NCBI GenBank assembly: GCA_913063405.1
Contig: CAJXZB010000029.1
Location: 1 to 41,594, forward strand
Length of the DNA: 41,594 nt
Direction: 5' to 3'
Source: an uncultured Ulvibacter sp.
GTDB lineage: Bacteria > Bacteroidota > Bacteroidia > Flavobacteriales > Flavobacteriaceae
Made by a program: the position numbers and the translations under genes. Positions within the stretch are counted from its first letter, which is position 1. The number at the start of each line of letters is the position of its first letter. Below are positions 8,779-16,406 of the stretch, one piece after another. The notes under the pieces are model-generated. The model was given only the letters and a program-made list of their open reading frames with translations, had not been told where the DNA came from and searched no databases.

Positions 8779-8810
8779 AAAATCCCTGAAATGTAGCTTT
8801 CAGGGATTTT
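8779..8810. terminator. Bidirectional terminator between nth and the 50-aa ORF
   Basis: A perfect 13-base stem (AAAATCCCTGAAA at 8779-8791 with its complement at 8798-8810) encloses a six-base loop. A-rich and T-rich flanks allow it to serve both the nth transcript and the opposing sigma-factor transcript. Confidence 0.75.
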
Positions 8811-8817
8811 CCAAAGT

Positions 8818-8970
8818 TTAGTTTAGAAGTGCTTCAAACTTCAATTTATTATAATCTATAACACTTAAAGCCTTTGAATAATCCAGAAGAAAACGTATCG
8901 TTTCTTCTTTCGGAGCTAATTTTTTATTCACATGCTCCAGATGTGAAGTTTCAGAGTACATTTTTTGCAT
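8818..8970 (-). CDS. Small ORF of 50 residues downstream of the sigma factor
   Basis: This ATG-to-TAA frame on the minus strand encodes 50 residues. It begins MQKMYSETSHLEHVNKK and ends YNKLKFEALLN. It lies 58 bases after the sigma-factor stop on the same strand and ends directly at a hairpin terminator, so it would be co-transcribed with the sigma gene. The composition is that of a real soluble protein: charged, with a probable helix KEETIRFLLDYSKALSVI. A role as a small regulator is only a guess. Confidence 0.6.
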   Translation of the reverse strand: MQKMYSETSHLEHVNKKLAPKEETIRFLLDYSKALSVIDYNKLKFEALLN

Positions 8971-9028
8971 AAAACATTATTTTGAGGTTAATGTTTCCTA
9001 ATAACGCCGCAAAAAACACTTTATTGTA

Positions 9029-9613
9029 TTAGTTTGTTAATATAATGTTGTGTTTCTCAATTACTTTACGCAAATTGATAAGCGCGTAACGCATTCTTCC
9101 TAAAGCGGTATTTATGCTTACACCAGTTTGTTCACTAATTTCCTTAAAACTCATATCCTTATACATGCGCATCACGAGTACTTCCTTCTGATCCTCTGGT
9201 AACTCTTCTATTAGACGTCTTACATCATTTTCCACCTGCCCCTTGATCATGGACTTCTCTGCATTCAGAGAGCTATCAGACAATACAGAAAAAATATTGA
9301 AATCCCCACTATTCTCGAATTTTGGCATGCGATTGTTTTTTCTAAAATGATCTATCACCAAATTATGTGCAATACGCATAACCCAAGGAAGAAATTTTCC
9401 TTCTTCATTGTAAGCACCCCTTTTCAAAGTTCTAATAACCTTAATAAAGGTATCTTGAAAAATGTCTTCAGAGACATCTCTATCAAATACTTTTGAATAA
9501 ATAAAACTGTAAATTCTTTGCTTATGGCGAGTTATTAGTTCACACAGGGCAGATTCATCGCCTTTCATGTACGCACTAACTAAAACCGCATCTGTGTTTG
9601 TGCTTGTTTTCAT
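9029..9613 (-). CDS. RNA polymerase ECF-type sigma factor
   Basis: The 194 residues show sigma-70 region 2 (SEDIFQDTFIKVIRTL, then FLPWVMRIAHNLVIDHFRKNNR) and region 4 (LIEELPEDQKEVLVMRMYKDMSFKEISEQTGVSINTALGRMRYAL) with no region 3, which is the ECF layout. No anti-sigma factor gene is next to it, so its control is not evident from context. The small ORF at 8818-8970 follows on the same strand. The 212-base gap upstream (9614-9825) is very AT-rich and shows no clear promoter on this strand. Confidence 0.9.
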   Translation of the reverse strand: MKTSTNTDAVLVSAYMKGDESALCELITRHKQRIYSFIYSKVFDRDVSEDIFQDTFIKVIRTLKRGAYNEEGKFLPWVMRIAHNLVIDHFRKNNRMPKFENSGDFNIFSVLSDSSLNAEKSMIKGQVENDVRRLIEELPEDQKEVLVMRMYKDMSFKEISEQTGVSINTALGRMRYALINLRKVIEKHNIILTN

Positions 9614-9829
9614 ATCAATACTTTTTAAAGAAACAACTATAGTAATAGTGGTTGTTTAGCTGTTATTTTTAAATTATAAAAAGTAATAATATACTATAGG
9701 CAAAAGTTTTAATTAATGTTATAAGAGGGGTAAATATAACAACAAACAAACGAGAAATGCAAAAAAAAGTTAATTATTTCATTAAATAATTATAATAACC
9801 GCAAAGGTGTAATCACGAAATCTATGTGT

Positions 9830-9837
9830 TATCTTTG
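9830..9837 (+). promoter_or_regulatory. -7 element (TATCTTTG) of the uvrA-type gene
   Basis: TATCTTTG is a perfect TAnnTTTG element. It lies inside the frame that would follow a GTG start at 9826, so that GTG is very unlikely to be used. Transcription should begin near 9844, before the TTG at 9865. Confidence 0.5.
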
Positions 9838-9864
9838 CAAAATTCCACTAAAAACAGTCGTGCA

Positions 9865-12642
9865 TTGAGTACAGAAACAATAGATATTAAAAACAATATT
9901 TTAATTCAAGGGGCAAGGCTCCATAATTTAAAAAATATCAATGTTGTTATACCAAGAAACAAACTTGTAGTTATTACAGGGCTATCAGGTAGTGGGAAGT
10001 CAAGTCTTGCCTTTGACACCCTATATGCAGAAGGGCAACGAAGATATATAGAAAGTTTATCCTCTTACGCGAGGCAGTTTTTAGGAAGACTTGACAAACC
10101 AAAAGTAGATGCCATAAAAGGTATCTCTCCCGCTATAGCTATAGAACAGAAAGTTAATACCACTAATCCACGTTCTACAGTGGGAACTTCTACAGAGATA
10201 TACGATTACTTAAAATTGCTCTTTAGTAGAATTGGAAAGACCATTTCTCCTACATCTGGAGTTGAAGTTAAAAAAGATACTGTTTCGGACGTGATTAATT
10301 TCATTAAGGACTTTCCTGAAGGAGAAAAACTCCTCCTCCTTAGCCCTATTCATTTGGAAGAAGGCAGAACAATGGAAAATAAATTACAGGCACTTGCACA
10401 ACAAGGGTATGCCCGTGTGAGGATTAACGGGGTTATCACTCGGATTGATGAATTAAAAGGTGAATCCCTTCAGAAGAAAATACAACTGGTAGTTGATAGA
10501 GTCATTACTAAAGATGACGAAGATTTCTATAATAGATTGGCAGACGCAATACAAATTGCATTTTTTGAAGGAAAAGGAGCATTATATATTGAGAATCTAT
10601 CAACCAATACACAAAGAGAGTTCAACAACCGTTTTGAAGCAGATGGAGTATCCTTTGCAGAGCCCAATGTCCACTTATTTAGTTTCAACAACCCCTTTGG
10701 CGCCTGCCCTACTTGTGAAGGCTACGGCGATGTAATTGGAATTGACACCGATTTGGTGATCCCAAATACAGGTCTATCAATTTATGAGAATGCAATTTTT
10801 CCTTGGAGAGGAGAAAGTATGAGTTGGTATCGCGATCAACTAGTAAACAGTGCTTACAAATTTGATTTCCCAATTCATAAGCCTTGGTTTGAACTTTCAG
10901 AAGAACAAAAACAACTAGTTTGGGAAGGAAATGAACATTTTGAAGGCTTGAATAGTTTCTTTAGCTTTTTAGAATCCAAAAGTTATAAAATTCAGAATAG
11001 AGTAATGTTATCGCGCTATCGTGGAAAAACCAAGTGTAGTACTTGCGGTGGAAAACGATTACGCCCGGAAGCGAGTTATGTAAAAATAGAAGGAGTCTCT
11101 ATTCAGGAATTAGTCGAATTACCTTTGGATGAAACAGCCGCGTTTTTCGAAAACCTGAAATTATTGGAACACGATCAAAAAATTGCAAAACGATTACTTA
11201 TTGAAATTAACAACCGTCTCGGTTTTTTAATGAATGTTGGATTAAGTTACCTTACTCTAAACAGAAAATCCAACACCCTTTCTGGAGGAGAATCTCAACG
11301 CATTAACCTAGCAACTTCTCTTGGAAGTAGTTTGGTAGGATCAATGTATATTTTGGATGAACCAAGTATTGGACTGCACCCAAAAGATACAGAGCGTTTG
11401 ATTGGTGTTTTACAGTCGCTACGGGATTTAGGAAATACTGTAATCGTCGTAGAACATGATGAGGATATTATGAAAGCTGCAGATGAGATCATCGATATTG
11501 GACCAGAAGCAGGAACCTTTGGTGGTGAAGTAGTCGCTCACGGAAAATATGCTGATATTCTAAAGTTGGATTCACTAACGGCGGGATACCTAAATGGAAG
11601 CTTACGAATCGAGGTGCCAGAGAAAAGAAAGACTAGGAAAGAAAGTATTCAGATCAAAGGTGCAAGACAGAATAATCTTAAAAACATTGATGTGACCTTT
11701 CCATTGGGAGTGTTTACAGCGGTTACTGGAGTTTCGGGGAGTGGAAAAAGTACTTTAGTTAAGAAAATTTTGTATCCAGCGCTGCAGAGAGAGATAGGAG
11801 GTTATGGTGAAAAACCTGGTCAATTTACTTCTATCGAGGGTGATTTCAAGCACATAAAAAGCATTGAATTTATCGATCAAAATCCAATTGGGCGATCTAG
11901 TCGTTCTAATCCAGTAACTTATATCAAAGCATATGATGACATACGAAATCTCTTTGCCTCACAGAAATTATCTGATATACGTGGGTATAAGGCCAAGCAT
12001 TTTTCTTTTAATGTAGATGGTGGGCGTTGCGAAACTTGCAAGGGAGATGGTGAAGTTACTATCGAAATGCAATTTATGGCAGATGTGCATTTAGAATGTG
12101 ACAGCTGTAGTGGTAAACGTTTTAAAAAAGAGGTTCTCGAAGTTAATTTCCACAATAAGAGCATCGACGATATATTGACTATGACCGTGGATGATGCCGT
12201 TGGCTTCTTTGGATTGCACCAGGAAAAAAGAATTACGGCTAAATTGCAACCGCTACAGGATGTTGGTTTAGGCTATGTTCAACTTGGACAAAGCTCCTCT
12301 ACCCTTTCTGGTGGTGAAGCACAACGGATTAAATTAGCTTCTTTTTTGACTAAAGGAACTACTAAAGAAAAGACAGTTTTCATCTTTGATGAACCGACTA
12401 CTGGTTTACACTTTCACGATATTAAAAAGCTTTTAACTTCTTTCTATGCCCTTTTAGAAAAGGGACATACGGTAATTGTAGTTGAGCACAACTTAGATCT
12501 TATTAAGTGTGCCGATTATATAATTGATTTAGGCATAGAAGGCGGAATTAGAGGTGGAAACGTTATCGCTCAAGGAACACCCGAAGAAGTGGCGAAATCC
12601 AAAGAATCGGTTACCGCACCTTATTTGATTGAGAAAATTTAG
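9865..12642 (+). CDS. uvrA: UvrA-family excinuclease subunit A (paralogue type)
   Basis: UvrA is the damage-recognition ATPase of nucleotide excision repair. Two ABC modules are visible, each with Walker A ([24 protein letters not shown]), an ABC signature ([26 protein letters not shown]) and Walker B ([20 protein letters not shown]). Zinc modules [13 protein letters not shown] and CETCKGDGE...CDSCSGKRF are present. In the first zinc module only CPTCEGYGD remains; the earlier CxxC pair is replaced by [13 protein letters not shown] chose the TTG at 9865 (about 925 residues) because a -7 promoter element overlaps the GTG at 9826, and 9865 leaves the usual short lead before [11 protein letters not shown]. 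The divergence suggests a second UvrA paralogue rather than the main copy. Confidence 0.9.
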   Translation: MSTETIDIKNNILIQGARLHNLKNINVVIPRNKLVVITGLSGSGKSSLAFDTLYAEGQRRYIESLSSYARQFLGRLDKPKVDAIKGISPAIAIEQKVNTTNPRSTVGTSTEIYDYLKLLFSRIGKTISPTSGVEVKKDTVSDVINFIKDFPEGEKLLLLSPIHLEEGRTMENKLQALAQQGYARVRINGVITRIDELKGESLQKKIQLVVDRVITKDDEDFYNRLADAIQIAFFEGKGALYIENLSTNTQREFNNRFEADGVSFAEPNVHLFSFNNPFGACPTCEGYGDVIGIDTDLVIPNTGLSIYENAIFPWRGESMSWYRDQLVNSAYKFDFPIHKPWFELSEEQKQLVWEGNEHFEGLNSFFSFLESKSYKIQNRVMLSRYRGKTKCSTCGGKRLRPEASYVKIEGVSIQELVELPLDETAAFFENLKLLEHDQKIAKRLLIEINNRLGFLMNVGLSYLTLNRKSNTLSGGESQRINLATSLGSSLVGSMYILDEPSIGLHPKDTERLIGVLQSLRDLGNTVIVVEHDEDIMKAADEIIDIGPEAGTFGGEVVAHGKYADILKLDSLTAGYLNGSLRIEVPEKRKTRKESIQIKGARQNNLKNIDVTFPLGVFTAVTGVSGSGKSTLVKKILYPALQREIGGYGEKPGQFTSIEGDFKHIKSIEFIDQNPIGRSSRSNPVTYIKAYDDIRNLFASQKLSDIRGYKAKHFSFNVDGGRCETCKGDGEVTIEMQFMADVHLECDSCSGKRFKKEVLEVNFHNKSIDDILTMTVDDAVGFFGLHQEKRITAKLQPLQDVGLGYVQLGQSSSTLSGGEAQRIKLASFLTKGTTKEKTVFIFDEPTTGLHFHDIKKLLTSFYALLEKGHTVIVVEHNLDLIKCADYIIDLGIEGGIRGGNVIAQGTPEEVAKSKESVTAPYLIEKI

Positions 12643-12656
12643 TGTCTTTAGAATAA

Positions 12657-13465
12657 CCTGTCACATTTTCACAATATATCCCAATGCTGGAAACAGGTAA
12701 TTCTTGAAATGTTATTGGTCTGGATGGTTTTGGTGGGCCTCCATCCAATGTAACCCGTTCAATTGGGGGTGAAAGAAATTATTAATGGTGTTACCTATAA
12801 GATTGTAGATAATATAGATTGTCGGTATAGAGAAGAAGATGGAAGAGTATATGCCTATTGGCCAAATGATGATACTGAATACCTTATGTATGATTTTTCT
12901 CGTGAAGTAGGAGAGGCTTTTGAGGTTATGTCCATACAAGGAACTTGGTGCAAGTACATACAAGATCAATATATTGAGCAAATGGAGGTCTCAGGTAAGA
13001 GCATTCAATTTATAGTAGGTGAGGATCGAATTGTATTAGAAATTCAGGCCTTTGGAAGTTATATTGAAACTTGGGTAGAAGGTATTTGGAAGTACCACTG
13101 GATTTTTTCCAAACGGCCATGGACTTGATTCAGCATCGCAACTCACCTGCTTTACCTATCAAGGAAATACTTATTTTTTTAATGGCTATACTGAATGTAT
13201 TGTTTTAGGCTTAGAAGATTTTGACAGGAATAAAATCACTCTCTACCCTAACCCGGTTTCAAATACTTCTATCTTACAACTTTCGAAAGCAGCTTCTATA
13301 AACAGAATCAAGGTATTTGATCTTTCGGGTAAGCTTGTTAAGGAGGATCTCATTTCTAAAGAATATTTCACAATCGATGCTATGGACTATCCATCTGGAC
13401 TCTATCTCTATCAAATCTTTAGCGATAATACTTTAATAAAGACAACTCAATTTATAGTTAAATAA
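12657..13465 (+). pseudogene. Decayed gene for a T9SS-secreted protein with a C-terminal sorting domain
   Basis: Three reading frames join into one protein if three lesions are corrected. A TGA at 12705-12707 stands where NSWNV would be expected. One extra A lies at about 12772-12774 (GGEEIINGVTYK). One extra T lies at 13085-13087, after which VEGIGSTTGFFPNGHGLDSASQL continues. The first dozen or so codons, with most of the signal peptide, are missing just after uvrA. The C-terminus is a type A sorting domain of type IX secretion: LYPNPVS, then VFDLSGKLV, YPSGLYLYQIF and a final IVK. A cell-surface or secreted protein was therefore once encoded. The precise role is unknown. Confidence 0.85.
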
Positions 13466-13504
13466 TTCACAACGCTATTCTTTTATATAAACAATAATAA
13501 AAGT

Positions 13505-13520
13505 TGGCACGATGATTGTC
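13505..13520 (+). promoter_or_regulatory. Sigma54-like promoter before the candidate small RNA
   Basis: TTGGCACGATGATTGT matches the -24/-12 pattern TGGCAC-N5-TTGC with the correct 11-base distance between the two key guanines (13507 and 13518). The final C is T. The same variant occurs at 13779-13795. The predicted start is about 13531. Confidence 0.5.
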
Positions 13521-13530
13521 TTATACATAC

Positions 13531-13641
13531 CAACAATGATTGTGAGACGAACTTCAACAATTATTGATTAAAAAAATAATAGTTTTTGGTTGGTTAGTTT
13601 TTAAAATCCGTCACTTCAGTAAAATGATGTAGACGGATTTT
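13531..13641 (+). ncRNA. Candidate small RNA between a sigma54-like promoter and a terminator
   Basis: Between the pseudogene and the next gene lies a self-contained transcription unit of about 110 bases: a sigma54-like promoter at 13505-13520, a unique AT-rich body, a 17-base motif TTTTTGGTTGGTTAGTT (13583-13599) and a strong hairpin ending in a T run. The only frame inside is 11 codons from an ATG at 13536 (MIVRRTSTIID), so a protein product is unlikely. The 17-base motif occurs again in the 3' end of the following gene. The ends are estimates. Confidence 0.4.
13603..13641 (+). terminator. Rho-independent terminator of the candidate small RNA
   Basis: AAAATCCGTC at 13603-13612 pairs perfectly with GACGGATTTT at 13632-13641. 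A 19-base loop lies between the arms and T residues follow. Confidence 0.75.
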
Positions 13642-13778
13642 TTATTACCTAATTATTAAAACCTTTGCCTCATTTCAGAATCGTATTTCTGATTAAGAAT
13701 TATGCTTTAATTATCTCAATACTTTTAGAAGGTCTTGAAACTCTTAACAACATTACTGTTTATCAGCATCTTATGGTT

Positions 13779-13795
13779 TTGGCACGGTCGTTGTA
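13779..13795 (+). promoter_or_regulatory. Sigma54-like promoter of the basic-tail exported protein
   Basis: TTGGCACGGTCGTTGTA fits TGGCAC-N5-TTGC, with guanines at 13782 and 13793 in the correct spacing; the last consensus C is T. Transcription would start near 13806, giving a leader of about 52 bases before the ATG at 13858. Confidence 0.55.
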
Positions 13796-13857
13796 ATTAT
13801 CAAAGCAGTACCATGCTGACCAAAAAATGAAAGCAAGTGCAACTTAAAATTACAGTT

Positions 13858-15057
13858 ATGAAAAAATTAGCAACATTAGTATTCAGTTTCCTTTTAATAG
13901 GAATTACGGCCAAAGCAAATAATCAATCTCCTGAAGATTGCGTTATTAATGGCTACGATGGTAAAACATACATCTTTGAAGAAGGTGGTGTTGAGTTCTC
14001 AGTTTTCGCAGACGGGCAATTCGATTTCGTTTACGTTGGACAAAATCATGGAGGAAATGTACATGTAAATGTAGATACTCCAAACGTCAACATTAGTTTT
14101 AATTCTGGACATGACTATGAAATGTATGTACAGTATGATGACTATGGTGCTGTAATTCAAGTAGAAAACGTTGCTATCTATTATGATGGCTACGGGCGTA
14201 TAACTCAAGCTGGAGATGTAGATATTCGTTATAACAATAGACGCATAGTACGTGTTGGAGGACTATATGTGCATTACAATAACTACGGCAACTATAGTAA
14301 CTGTACAGGTTTCATTAATTCTTATAATCAATTTTATGTGTATCGTCCTTGGCACGTGTTTTACACCAGACCTATCTATTCAAGCTGTATAGTATATGAC
14401 TATCAATATAGAAGATATTACAGTCCAGTGAGATATAGTTATAGTCATCATAGAAATTACTATCGCAATGGACATCGTTCAAATTATAGAAATGTGAGAA
14501 GAGATTTCTACAGACCAGGAAGTCGTGTTCATTACAAAAACGGTAGAACAGCTCAGAACAGGGACTATAGAGCGAATCGTAGAAATACAATGGTATCTAA
14601 ACACGGTCGAAGAGGAAATAGCTCAACGATTGCTAAAAGGTCTAATAGAAATGATAGAGGGACTGTTAACAAGGGAAGACCTGCAAATAGTTCAGTTGCG
14701 AAAGGGAGACCTATTACAAGTCGTGGTGATTCGAAAAGAGGTTCTAGAAAAAGCACCGTAAATAAAAGTAGGCCAGTAACAAGTAGTGGAACTGCAAAAA
14801 GAGCTAAAAGAAGTGGTTCTATTACAAAAGGAAGACCAGTAAACTCTAATAAAGTAAACCGGACCGCACGGCCACAGAAAAAAACGAGTCGGGTGGCACA
14901 AAATAATGGAAATAGAAAAATAAACAGAAGTTGGACCTCTCGCCCTTCAAATAAAAGAGTGGCAAAAAGAAGTACAACTTCTAGATCAAATACATCTGGG
15001 AATCGTGGTGGAAATTCAAAATCACGAAGCGCTTCCAAAAGAGGTCGAAGATTGTAA
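13858..15057 (+). CDS. Exported protein with a long Arg/Lys/Ser-rich basic tail
   Basis: I start at the ATG at 13858 because it gives a clean signal peptide (MKKLATLVFSFLLIGITAKA). The GTG seven codons earlier adds only MQLKITV. The mature protein (about 380 residues) begins with an acidic, Tyr/Asp/Val-rich beta-type domain (about 20-160). A Tyr/Arg-rich zone follows (RRYYSPVRYSYSHHRNYY). The last 160 residues are a strongly basic, low-complexity tail with loose repeats such as KGRPxxS and AKRxxR. A protein like this could bind DNA, polyanionic polysaccharide or LPS outside the cell, but nothing in the sequence proves it. A sigma54-like promoter lies upstream and a terminator follows. Confidence 0.8.
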   Translation: MKKLATLVFSFLLIGITAKANNQSPEDCVINGYDGKTYIFEEGGVEFSVFADGQFDFVYVGQNHGGNVHVNVDTPNVNISFNSGHDYEMYVQYDDYGAVIQVENVAIYYDGYGRITQAGDVDIRYNNRRIVRVGGLYVHYNNYGNYSNCTGFINSYNQFYVYRPWHVFYTRPIYSSCIVYDYQYRRYYSPVRYSYSHHRNYYRNGHRSNYRNVRRDFYRPGSRVHYKNGRTAQNRDYRANRRNTMVSKHGRRGNSSTIAKRSNRNDRGTVNKGRPANSSVAKGRPITSRGDSKRGSRKSTVNKSRPVTSSGTAKRAKRSGSITKGRPVNSNKVNRTARPQKKTSRVAQNNGNRKINRSWTSRPSNKRVAKRSTTSRSNTSGNRGGNSKSRSASKRGRRL

Positions 15058-15061
15058 CAAT

Positions 15062-15078
15062 TTTTTGGTTGGTTAGTT
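15062..15078 (+). repeat. Second copy of the 17-base motif TTTTTGGTTGGTTAGTT
   Basis: This is an exact copy of the motif at 13583-13599. It lies directly after the stop of the basic-tail gene and next to its terminator, just as the first copy lies before the terminator of the candidate small RNA. Confidence 0.6.
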
Positions 15079-15079
15079 A

Positions 15080-15120
15080 GAAACCCTTACGATTCGTCTT
15101 TGACGAAGAGTGAGGGTTTC
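15080..15120. terminator. Terminator between the basic-tail gene and the glycosyltransferase gene
   Basis: An outer stem GAAACCCT / AGGGTTTC encloses an inner stem TTCGTC-TTT-GACGAA, and a T-rich stretch follows. It lies between convergent genes and can act on both. Confidence 0.8.
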
Positions 15121-15125
15121 GCTTT

Positions 15126-16403
15126 TTATATACTCTTAATGAGTTTCGCCATCTCTCGACTAAGTTCCCTCCTGCTATACTTTTCAATCCCCTTTGATGC
15201 AACAGAAAGAGATCCAGATAAATAGTCCGTATAAAGCTCAAGTATATGCTTTTTCAATAAGGTCTCTTCTTGGTGGTTAAAAAAACATCCGCTTTTTGTT
15301 TCGGATAAAATACCCTCAATATCACTTCCCTTGGGTCCTAAACCTATAATAGGTCGATGTGCCGCCAAATACTCAAATAGTTTACCTGGAATAATAGAAC
15401 GTGTATCTTCACTATCGATTTCAACTAAAAGAAGTACTTGGGAATTATGCTGCAGTTCTAATGCTTCAGCGTGAGATACATATCCAAGTAATTCACAATT
15501 ACCTGCTAATCCATATGCAGTGATACTCGAAACTATATCCTCACTAAGAGCTCCTGCTAGCTTTAGCTTTAGATTCTTGTTGAAGGAAGTGTCTTCCAAT
15601 GCAATTTCAGAAAGAACCTTCCACAATACTTTTGGATTTCGTTCACTCAACAAAGAACCAATATGTGAAATTGTAAACAAAGTATCTACGATTGGATATA
15701 TATTTTCCGAAGTCACATACCCATTGGTAATCACTTTAATAGGTGTTTTGGTTATACCAGCAAATTCCATTCTTGTTGTAGGACTTGTTACAACTATCAA
15801 ATCGGCTTCAGAGAGTACTTTCTTCTCAAACTCTTTATGTTTTTCTTCTGAAATCTTTGTTAATCGTAAAGACTTATGATAATGAATTGTAGTCCAAGGA
15901 TCACGGAAATCGGTAATCCATTTTACGTCCAGTTGCTCTTTCAATTTCATTCCAATAAGATGTAAGCTGTGCGGTGGTCCCGAAGTAATAATGACGTCTA
16001 CAGGGTTTTCAGAAATATAATTCTTAAGAAATTCTACCGAAGGTTTGACCCATCCAATTCGCGCATCTGGGATAAAGAAGTTCCCACGTACAAAGAGCAT
16101 TAATTTTTCAATAGCAGATTGTTTTCTACTAGTAATAATTCCACTACTCATCCGTTTGGTCTTCTTTTTAGAAAGAATTCCCGCCAATCCATAAGGTTCT
16201 TTAATGGGGTGCTTAATGATTTCAATATCCTCTACTTCGGAAACAAAACTTGGATCAACTAAAGGGTAATGTGGGTTTTCGGGAACGTAAACAATAGGCT
16301 CGACTCCAAAGTCCTTAAAATTCTTGACAAACTGAAGCCAACGTTGCACGCCCGGACCTCCCGCGGGTGGCCAATAATACGTAATTATTAAAACTCGCTT
16401 CAT
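15126..16403 (-). CDS. Glycosyltransferase, GT4-like
   Basis: This 425-residue protein has the two-domain GT-B layout. The N-terminal domain has the flavobacterial opening YYWPPAGGPGVQRWLQFVKNF and VIITSGPPHSLHLIG. The C-terminal domain has ISHIGSLLSERNPKVLWKVL and the nucleotide-sugar region IIPGKLFEYLAAHRPIIGLGPKGSDIEGIL, where the ExxxxxRP-type loop is expected. It should transfer a sugar in the synthesis of a surface glycan or glycolipid; donor and acceptor cannot be read from the sequence. Its ATG follows the stop of the YfhO gene by three bases, so the two are co-transcribed. Confidence 0.9.
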   Translation of the reverse strand: MKRVLIITYYWPPAGGPGVQRWLQFVKNFKDFGVEPIVYVPENPHYPLVDPSFVSEVEDIEIIKHPIKEPYGLAGILSKKKTKRMSSGIITSRKQSAIEKLMLFVRGNFFIPDARIGWVKPSVEFLKNYISENPVDVIITSGPPHSLHLIGMKLKEQLDVKWITDFRDPWTTIHYHKSLRLTKISEEKHKEFEKKVLSEADLIVVTSPTTRMEFAGITKTPIKVITNGYVTSENIYPIVDTLFTISHIGSLLSERNPKVLWKVLSEIALEDTSFNKNLKLKLAGALSEDIVSSITAYGLAGNCELLGYVSHAEALELQHNSQVLLLVEIDSEDTRSIIPGKLFEYLAAHRPIIGLGPKGSDIEGILSETKSGCFFNHQEETLLKKHILELYTDYLSGSLSVASKGIEKYSRRELSREMAKLIKSI

Positions 16404-16406
16404 CTA

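Noticed and set aside
12763..13128. A separate 121-residue gene starting with TTG
   Set aside because: The protein continues in other frames on both sides after single-base corrections; it is part of the pseudogene.
14565..15038. Long minus-strand ORF opposite the basic-tail gene
   Set aside because: It is the shadow of low-complexity Arg/Lys/Ser codons; the plus-strand frame has a signal peptide, promoter and terminator.
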